Part shown: positions 59,372 to 64,000 of the stretch, piece by piece | How positions within the stretch are numbered: the first letter of the stretch is position 1 | Layout: every line of letters starts with the position of its first letter | NCBI GenBank assembly: GCA_002441005.1 | Contig: DJWO01000009.1 | Location: 434,001 to 498,000 of the forward strand | Direction: 5' to 3' | Source: Candidatus Aminicenantes bacterium UBA6228 | GTDB taxonomy: Bacteria; Acidobacteriota; Aminicenantia; Aminicenantales; Saccharicenantaceae | Length of the DNA: 64,000 bases | Made by a program: the position numbers and the translations under genes | Notes under the pieces: generated by a model | Told to the model about the DNA's origin: nothing | The model's database searches: none | What the model saw: the letters and a program-made list of their open reading frames with translations, nothing else

Positions 59372-59444
59372 CTGGGGCGGGAGGACTCGAACCTCCAAAT
59401 GACGGATCCAAAGTCCGTTGCCTTACCAGTTTGGCTACGCCCCA
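59372..59444 (-). tRNA. tRNA-Gln (anticodon TTG)
   Basis: A complete 73-base cloverleaf. The acceptor stem TGGGGCG/CGCCCCA pairs over seven bases with a U1-A72 pair typical of tRNA-Gln. The D-stem is GCC/GGC, the anticodon stem ACGGA/TCCGT holds the loop CTTTGGA with anticodon TTG (59409-59411 on the plus strand), and the T-arm GGAGG-TTCGAGT-CCTCC is standard. No CCA is encoded. The first ten bases overlap the end of ispE. Confidence 0.96.
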
Positions 59445-60328
59445 GTCAGGAACCTTTCCTTATATTGCTCGCGCCCGACTGTTTCCGCCAGGATAACTTT
59501 ATATCTGGCTTTAAATTTGTCCGCAGCTTTTTCGGCCTGCTGCTTATCACCAAAAAATCCGTAGATGGCCGAACCGGAACCGGTCATCATAGACAACCCT
59601 GCTCCGCTCTGCATCATCTCCTGTTTAATCTCAGCTAACTGCGGATATATTTTAAAGGCAACGAGTTCTAAATCATTCTTCAGTTGACGGAATAAGGACC
59701 TATCCTGCCTGGTCAAAAACTGAATAATTTTACTTTCTTTGCTACTTGAAGTCAAGGACGGCGAGATGGCATCATACTCCTTAAAAACCCGGCTGGTCGA
59801 CAGGGTAAAGTCAGGGATAACCAGGACCAGCCAGCCGGCCAGCAGGCCAGGTAAAGGTTCTAACCGGTCTCCCCGGCCAGCCCCGAAGCATAATCCTCCA
59901 TAAAAGAAAAAGGGGACATCGGCTCCAATTGAGGCTCCCAGCTTAAGTAACTGCCCGGCCGGGAGCTTAAGATCCCATAAGCGGTTTAAAACCAACAGCG
60001 TTACGGCCGCATTACTGCTACCGCCAGCCAGCCCGCGACCCGGAGGTATGATTTTTTTTACTTCAATCTCTACCCCCTGCTGACTGCCTGTCTCCTGCTT
60101 CAGGGTCAAAGCCGCCCGGTAAATCAGGTTACTTTCATCCCAGCCGATAGCGGAGAGATCCCCGCTCAACCTAATTTTATTCTCTATCCTTAGCCTGAAA
60201 ACCAGCCAGTCACTAAGATTAATTGTCTGAAAAAGAGTCCGCAACTCATGATAACCGTCTGGCCGAAGCCCGGTTATTTCCAGCCCGAAATTTATTTTGG
60301 CCAGGGACAAGGTTTCTATTTTTTCCAT
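59435..60328 (-). CDS. ispE: 4-diphosphocytidyl-2-C-methyl-D-erythritol kinase
   Basis: A 297-residue GHMP-family kinase of the MEP pathway. The ATP loop PPGRGLAGGSSNAA is diagnostic, with LAKINFGLEITG at the start and MTGSGSAIYGFF near the end. The last codons (TTGA, then TAG) are encoded by the 5' acceptor region of tRNA-Gln, so the gene and the tRNA overlap by ten bases. The start overlaps the lolB-like gene by 13 bases. lolB-ispE-prs neighbours are also known in gammaproteobacteria. Confidence 0.94.
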   Translation of the reverse strand: MEKIETLSLAKINFGLEITGLRPDGYHELRTLFQTINLSDWLVFRLRIENKIRLSGDLSAIGWDESNLIYRAALTLKQETGSQQGVEIEVKKIIPPGRGLAGGSSNAAVTLLVLNRLWDLKLPAGQLLKLGASIGADVPFFFYGGLCFGAGRGDRLEPLPGLLAGWLVLVIPDFTLSTSRVFKEYDAISPSLTSSSKESKIIQFLTRQDRSLFRQLKNDLELVAFKIYPQLAEIKQEMMQSGAGLSMMTGSGSAIYGFFGDKQQAEKAADKFKARYKVILAETVGREQYKERFLTGA

Positions 60329-61044
60329 AGGGTGGACAGCTCCTGCCAGGATACTTCTCTGGCTCCTGCCGGGAAAGAGGGTCTGAACAGTTCAGTTTTA
60401 GAATCTTGATTAAATTTTATTTTTGACAAGCGGAGACGGGCTAAATAACTTTCAGTTTGAAAGATGATCGTCCTGGGAACCTGATTCCCTGAAAAATAAT
60501 CTTTAAGTTCAAAACTGAGATCTGCCTTCCTCCCGCTTATTGCCCGGCCGGAAGTTTCACCGGTTATTTCCCAGCTGCCCCCCAAACGGGCTACCTGCCC
60601 GGTCAGTAATCTGGACAAATCCTCAACTGAAATCTGTCCTCCCAGAAACTCACTCAGCAGGAAACTGGTTGTCCCTTGCCAGACCAGGCGCTCGGACGTT
60701 AGATAAAGCGTAGCCGACTCTCCACTGAGCCATAGAATCGATTCCAGTCCTCCCAGAGGATTAAGTACTTCCAGCCGCGCCCTGGCAACTGGCGTTTCAA
60801 AAAAAAAGTTCAAGCGGCATCGCCCCTGTTGCTCAGGAGATTTGAAATAAAAAGAGGCTTGCCCCCTGAAATTAAGAATCTCGCCTGGCGGGACCACCAG
60901 GGGAGAGCTGGTTACACAGGCGGTAGTGAAGATGATGACCGCTTCAGTCAGAAGCCAAACAAATAAAGGCAACCAGGCTCCTGTCCCTGGCTGCTGGCTG
61001 GCGGCTAAGACCGCCCCCTCTACCCTCTTCTGCCTGTTGATCAA
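60316..61044 (-). CDS. lolB: LolB-like outer-membrane lipoprotein receptor
   Basis: A 242-residue protein. The N-terminal hydrophobic stretch ends FTTACVTS, a plausible lipobox cysteine at about residue 43. The mature part has the beta-rich curved fold expected of LolB or DUF4292 proteins (FRGQASFYFKSPEQQGRCRLNFFFE, ESILWLSGESATLYL). Position before ispE supports LolB. The TTG at 61044 overlaps the upstream stop by three bases and keeps a basic n-region; a TTG at 60972 with GGAG is an alternative start. Confidence 0.68.
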   Translation of the reverse strand: MINRQKRVEGAVLAASQQPGTGAWLPLFVWLLTEAVIIFTTACVTSSPLVVPPGEILNFRGQASFYFKSPEQQGRCRLNFFFETPVARARLEVLNPLGGLESILWLSGESATLYLTSERLVWQGTTSFLLSEFLGGQISVEDLSRLLTGQVARLGGSWEITGETSGRAISGRKADLSFELKDYFSGNQVPRTIIFQTESYLARLRLSKIKFNQDSKTELFRPSFPAGAREVSWQELSTLWKK

Positions 61045-61310
61045 TCTAGTTTGAATCCGTAGTCCTCAGTTTTTTTCTTTTTAGACTTGGCTTGTTCATC
61101 GCCGGCTGGCGGGGAAGTTTCAGATTTTTTAGGCTGGCCTCCCAGGTCAAACTTATAATCTCTTACTGTCACCCTTTTTTTCCTCTTCCTGGTCACCGGG
61201 TAAAAAGGCGAACGAATCCTCCGGCCAAAACAGGACAGGTTAGGATTGATAATCATCAGGACAATAAAAAGGCCAAAGACGATAAGAATAGCATAAATTG
61301 TCCAGCTCAT
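61041..61310 (-). CDS. Small membrane protein of unknown function
   Basis: An 89-residue protein with one N-terminal helix (about 4-23), a very basic middle and a charged tail. Two short related motifs occur, DYKFDLG near 51 and DYGFKLD at the end. The function is not recognised. It is the first gene of the long minus-strand housekeeping run and overlaps the lolB-like gene. Confidence 0.6.
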   Translation of the reverse strand: MSWTIYAILIVFGLFIVLMIINPNLSCFGRRIRSPFYPVTRKRKKRVTVRDYKFDLGGQPKKSETSPPAGDEQAKSKKKKTEDYGFKLD

Positions 61311-61346
61311 AGCTATCTACCTGCCTTTATTTAACAATCCATAATT

Positions 61347-61375
61347 ATTATAGATTTATCAATTATATTTGGCAA
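61347..61375 (-). promoter_or_regulatory. Strong promoter at the head of the 61310-48691 run
   Basis: On the minus strand TTGCCA (61370-61375), 17 bases and a perfect TATAAT (61347-61352) precede the small membrane protein gene by about 37 bases. Confidence 0.75.
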
Positions 61376-61397
61376 TCTAATCTGTCGGCCAAGTCTC

Positions 61398-62843
61398 TTA
61401 TTTTTCCCCAAAAACGAGTGCTTCAAATTTAAAAAGAGAGCCAGATTTTTTCCAGGCCTGGTCAGGCAAGCCGGCTTTCCGGCAAACTTCTTTAAGAAAA
61501 GTCTCTTTGTCCCAGCCAAATTCGCTGGCCACTTGAGGCAGCAGCAAGCCGCTCCGGCCATTCTGCTGGATGATCAAACCATGCTGGCCAATCCTGATGT
61601 CAGAAATAGCCTGAACTGGCTCTGGCCGGGTCAGAATAGAAATTTCTATTTTGAGCTTATTTAGTTCTGAAGGCTTGACCGGGGAAAATCTCGGATCCTC
61701 GACAGCTGCATAGACCGCGGCTTGAATAACAGCTTGAAACAGGGGATAAACGGGATCAACAAAACCAATGCAGCCCCGGAGTTCACCTTTTTCCGTCAGG
61801 GTTACAAAAGCACCCCTCTTCTCCAGGAAGTCTGGATTGGAAGTTTCATAAGTCAAAAATTCCCTGTTGGCCAAATAATGCTCAATAGATTTTCTGGCTA
61901 AGGCCAGCAGTTCCTGTTGTTCGTTGTTACTCAAGCCCAGAGCAGCTCTGTTTGCCTGGAGATAAACGGCGGCTGATAGATAGCCAACTATCCGATCGGC
62001 TGGCCCGCCGGCTGAAGTCGAATCACCTGACTTGAGTATTTCAACTTTGGCCTGCCCAAGCTTCTGAGTATAAAGCAGGAGCGTGAGGACGGGTCCGCCT
62101 CCACACATCACGTTTTCCCCTCTCTCTATCTGGCGCAGCAGGGTTTTGATCTCCATGGACTTTAAAAGCTCGATGGTCTTACCGTCCTGTATGTCTGCTG
62201 CTTCTCTGGTCAGAAAATGCGACAGGTCCGTCGAGGCGACAACCAGTGCTTTCCGCCCCGGCAAGGTCTTGGCCAAAGCTGCGGCCAGGCGGCTGATTGT
62301 ATCTTCAGTCTGATAGCCCATGACGACCGGCACTATTTTTGCCTGAGGAAAGATTCTCTGGATAAAAGGAACCTGGACTTCGATTGAATGTTCCTGGCGG
62401 TGGGCCTCGGGGATAAATCTATAGCCGGAGACTTTAGCCAGCTCGCCGGCCAGAGCGCTATCCACCTCGGCCACGCCCAGCGGTGTCTCAAAACCTCCAT
62501 TTTGATAAATGGAACAACCTTCAAATCTAGTCTGGTGAGAAGGGCCAATGATAACCACTGTCGAGATATCGAGCCCTTTGGCCAGCTTGTAGCCGCTGGC
62601 GGCTATCTGACCGGCATAGACATAGCCGGCGTGGGGAGAAATGAGCCCGATTAGCTGGCCGTTTACGGCAGGTGGATTAGCTGTCTCAAGATAATGATCA
62701 ATTAAATAGGCCAGGCGGGCCGGGTCAGCTTCATAAAACTGACCAGCCCAGACCGGCTTTCTGATCCCTTGAGCCAGGCCGGAATCAACCAGCAAGCCTC
62801 CTGCCAATAAGACCAGAGCCAGGGCCGGAAGCTTCATTTTCAT
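61398..62843 (-). CDS. Exported MEMO-AMMECR1 fusion protein
   Basis: A 481-residue protein with a signal peptide (about 1-25, ending GLAQ). The MEMO domain follows (about 27-295): SPHAGYVYAG, GPSHQTRFEG and the MCGGGPV segment hold the two histidines and one cysteine used for metal binding in human MEMO1. The AMMECR1 domain (about 305-475) has the family motif LRGCIGF and a late ISILT stretch. Both are linked in AmmeMemoRadiSam systems, usually as cytoplasmic proteins. The radical SAM partner is not in the window. Export of the fusion is unusual. Confidence 0.85.
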   Translation of the reverse strand: MKMKLPALALVLLAGGLLVDSGLAQGIRKPVWAGQFYEADPARLAYLIDHYLETANPPAVNGQLIGLISPHAGYVYAGQIAASGYKLAKGLDISTVVIIGPSHQTRFEGCSIYQNGGFETPLGVAEVDSALAGELAKVSGYRFIPEAHRQEHSIEVQVPFIQRIFPQAKIVPVVMGYQTEDTISRLAAALAKTLPGRKALVVASTDLSHFLTREAADIQDGKTIELLKSMEIKTLLRQIERGENVMCGGGPVLTLLLYTQKLGQAKVEILKSGDSTSAGGPADRIVGYLSAAVYLQANRAALGLSNNEQQELLALARKSIEHYLANREFLTYETSNPDFLEKRGAFVTLTEKGELRGCIGFVDPVYPLFQAVIQAAVYAAVEDPRFSPVKPSELNKLKIEISILTRPEPVQAISDIRIGQHGLIIQQNGRSGLLLPQVASEFGWDKETFLKEVCRKAGLPDQAWKKSGSLFKFEALVFGEK

Positions 62844-62947
62844 GATTGCCTCTCTTTTTTAATATTAAGCTTTTAGAGCTCCGCTGGCAAATAAACAATT
62901 TTTTAAGGAAAATCGGCAAAAAATTGCATAAAAATAGCCCTAACCTG

Positions 62948-62976
62948 TTGACAATCCACAGCTTTTAGGGAAAAAT
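62948..62976 (+). promoter_or_regulatory. Possible promoter of the 41-residue peptide gene
   Basis: A perfect TTGACA (62948-62953) is followed after 17 bases by AAAAAT (62971-62976), a weak -10. Confidence 0.4.
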
Positions 62977-62994
62977 TTAGGTAGGAAGGCAAAA

Positions 62995-63120
62995 ATGAAG
63001 AAGTTATTGAAGTTTCTCTTAATTATAACCTCGATTTTTTCCATGTTTTTGGTTGGCTTCCATTTGGGCCAGGAAAAAGAAAAAGCCAGAATCCCTAAGT
63101 TTCAGGACGACCAGGATTAA
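62995..63120 (+). CDS. Small 41-residue membrane peptide
   Basis: ATG 62995 follows AGGAAGG by about five bases and encodes MKKLLKFLLIITSIFSMFLV and a polar tail ending FQDDQD. It has one hydrophobic segment (about 6-24) after a basic start, then a charged, soluble end. It could be a small membrane protein or a leader-like peptide. No family is recognised. Confidence 0.55.
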   Translation: MKKLLKFLLIITSIFSMFLVGFHLGQEKEKARIPKFQDDQD

Positions 63121-63220
63121 TCCTGTAACTTACGGGTTTAATATTTTTTCAATTTTTTGTCTCTTTGATTAAGTCAGCGCGGATCAAAATAGTCTGGATA
63201 TTAATCCTTCATTTTATTTC

Positions 63221-63229
63221 TGCTATAAT
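63221..63229 (+). promoter_or_regulatory. Extended -10 promoter of the FmdB-type gene
   Basis: TGC directly precedes a perfect TATAAT (63224-63229), about 50 bases before the ATG. The -35 is weak. Confidence 0.6.
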
Positions 63230-63278
63230 TTAAAAATTATAAGATTTAACTTTAGCAGTTGGCTTCAGGAGAAAGACA

Positions 63279-63560
63279 ATGCCGATATATGAGTACCGCT
63301 GCCAGAAATGTCATCGGACCTTTGAAGTTATGCAAAAATTAAAAGATAAACCTCTGGATAAATGCCCTCATTGCCGGGGCCGGCTGGTCAGGTTGATTTC
63401 CTCGCCGGCTATCCAGTTTAAGGGTTCTGGCTGGTATATAACCGACTATGCTCATAAGAATTCCCCTTCTGGAGATAATGGTCATAAAAAAGATCAGGCT
63501 GAAACGATTGAGGACAGCCAGAACAATAAAAAGCCGGAGCGTCCAGCCGCTGGCAAATAG
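63279..63560 (+). CDS. FmdB-family zinc-ribbon protein
   Basis: A 93-residue protein opening with MPIYEYRCQKC, then CPHC, which gives the two CxxC pairs of the FmdB zinc ribbon (about 1-45). The motif GSGWYITDY follows. The tail is hydrophilic and low in complexity. Family members were linked to formamidase and amidase gene clusters and are thought to regulate or bind nucleic acid; that is unproven. CAGGAG precedes the ATG. Confidence 0.88.
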   Translation: MPIYEYRCQKCHRTFEVMQKLKDKPLDKCPHCRGRLVRLISSPAIQFKGSGWYITDYAHKNSPSGDNGHKKDQAETIEDSQNNKKPERPAAGK

Positions 63561-63566
63561 TATCTT

Positions 63567-63595
63567 TTGACAGTTATCCGTGCTGGCGATAGAAT
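63567..63595 (+). promoter_or_regulatory. Promoter of the GT9 gene, possibly leaderless
   Basis: A perfect TTGACA (63567-63572), 17 bases and TAGAAT (63590-63595) end seven bases before the ATG, so transcription would begin at or next to the start codon. Confidence 0.65.
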
Positions 63596-63602
63596 TAGCC
63601 TG

Positions 63603-64000
63603 ATGAAAGTTCTGGTTTATCTCCCGCCCTCCCTGGGTGCCTCACTCTTATCACTTCCCTGTCTCAAGTCCTGGCAAGCTAACTTCCCGGAGGCTGAAAT
63701 CCATCTTCTGTTGAGCCCTTCGCTGGAAGGGTTATTTTCGGCCATTTTACCTGACTATCACCTGATTCCGGTAAGCGAAGTCAAGGACATCACCCGGCTG
63801 AGAAGAACCGCCAATCAACTGAAAAAAATGAACGTTGACTTTGGCCTGCTTCTGGACAATTCTTTTACTTCAGCCCTGCTTTTCTACCTGGCCAGAATAC
63901 CAGAACGCTGGGGGTATGATCATGAAGGCCGGGGTTTCATGCTCACCAGGAAATTCAGGGTGAGGGCCACCGATCCCCCCATCCATCTAAAAGATTATTA
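63603..64000 (+). CDS. Glycosyltransferase family 9 (heptosyltransferase-like), N-terminal part
   Basis: About 132 codons are visible before the window ends. The opening MKVLVYLPPSLGASLLSLPC and the LLLDNSFTSALLFYLARIPERWGYDHEGR stretch match the donor-independent N-terminal Rossmann domain of ADP-heptose:LPS heptosyltransferases such as WaaF. The C-terminal sugar-nucleotide domain lies beyond base 64000. No SD is found before the ATG. It fits with the LptD-type LPS export seen earlier in the window. Confidence 0.78.
   Translation, partial: MKVLVYLPPSLGASLLSLPCLKSWQANFPEAEIHLLLSPSLEGLFSAILPDYHLIPVSEVKDITRLRRTANQLKKMNVDFGLLLDNSFTSALLFYLARIPERWGYDHEGRGFMLTRKFRVRATDPPIHLKDY

Noticed and set aside
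1..64000. CRISPR arrays, IS elements, prophage genes
   Set aside because: I found no regularly spaced repeats, transposases or phage structural genes. The xerC gene is the chromosomal type in a housekeeping operon.

Overview
The window comes from a diderm (Gram-negative-type) bacterium. It carries an LptD-like LPS exporter, a LolB-like lipoprotein receptor, an Mla-type lipid ABC transporter, several outer-membrane barrels and a heptosyltransferase-like gene. Gene content and moderate base composition would fit an Acidobacteriota or Aminicenantes-like subsurface lineage, but that placement is inference; no marker here settles it. Genes are dense and often overlap by a few bases. TTG and GTG starts with good Shine-Dalgarno (SD) sequences are common. 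There is no phage, IS element or CRISPR array, and a single tRNA.

Layout. 1-1183 (minus): start of an F0F1 ATP synthase operon (atpZ, atpI, atpB, the last cut by the window edge). 1315-3530: a small secreted TPR protein, a secreted GH5 glycosidase and a 3-methyladenine glycosylase. 3618-11650 (minus): an exopolysaccharide unit with an outer-membrane barrel, an OPX export protein, a BY-kinase co-polymerase, a CpsB-type phosphatase, an O-antigen ligase/polymerase and a TPR partner. 11752-15101 (plus): lptD and a sugar-nucleotide SDR. 15132-16613: purF. 16766-23063 (plus): a phosphate regulon (porin, pstSCAB, phoU, phoB) behind a four-repeat Pho-box-like array. 23100-30468: an SH3/barrel protein, enolase, a glutamine-amidotransferase-like protein, a ceramidase-fold protein and a large TIM-barrel lipoprotein. 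30756-33646 (plus): a DMT transporter, a methyltransferase remnant, mgtC, rdgB and comEA. 33760-39405 (minus): usp-dprA-topA-xerC, with a YggU-type gene upstream. 40451-45627 (plus): an Rrf2 regulator, a porin and a second, divergent PstSCAB system, with an IscR-type operator at the promoter. 45633-48515: a large NAD-glutamate dehydrogenase. 48691-61310 (minus): a long housekeeping run from lolB through ispE, tRNA-Gln, prs, rplY, pth, rpsF-rpsR-rplI, dnaB, mlaEFD, radA and yacL to ispF. 61398-64000: an exported MEMO-AMMECR1 fusion, a 41-residue membrane peptide, an FmdB zinc ribbon and the start of a GT9 glycosyltransferase.

How it fits together. Much of the window serves the cell envelope: polysaccharide assembly and export, LPS delivery, lipoprotein sorting and lipid transport. 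Two parallel porin-plus-Pst modules bring anions across both membranes. The first looks like ordinary phosphate-starvation uptake under PhoB. The second appears to answer to an Fe-S-type Rrf2 sensor and differs at conserved positions in its binding protein, permease and ATPase, so it may serve another ligand or condition. That second module is the best candidate here for a little-described system.
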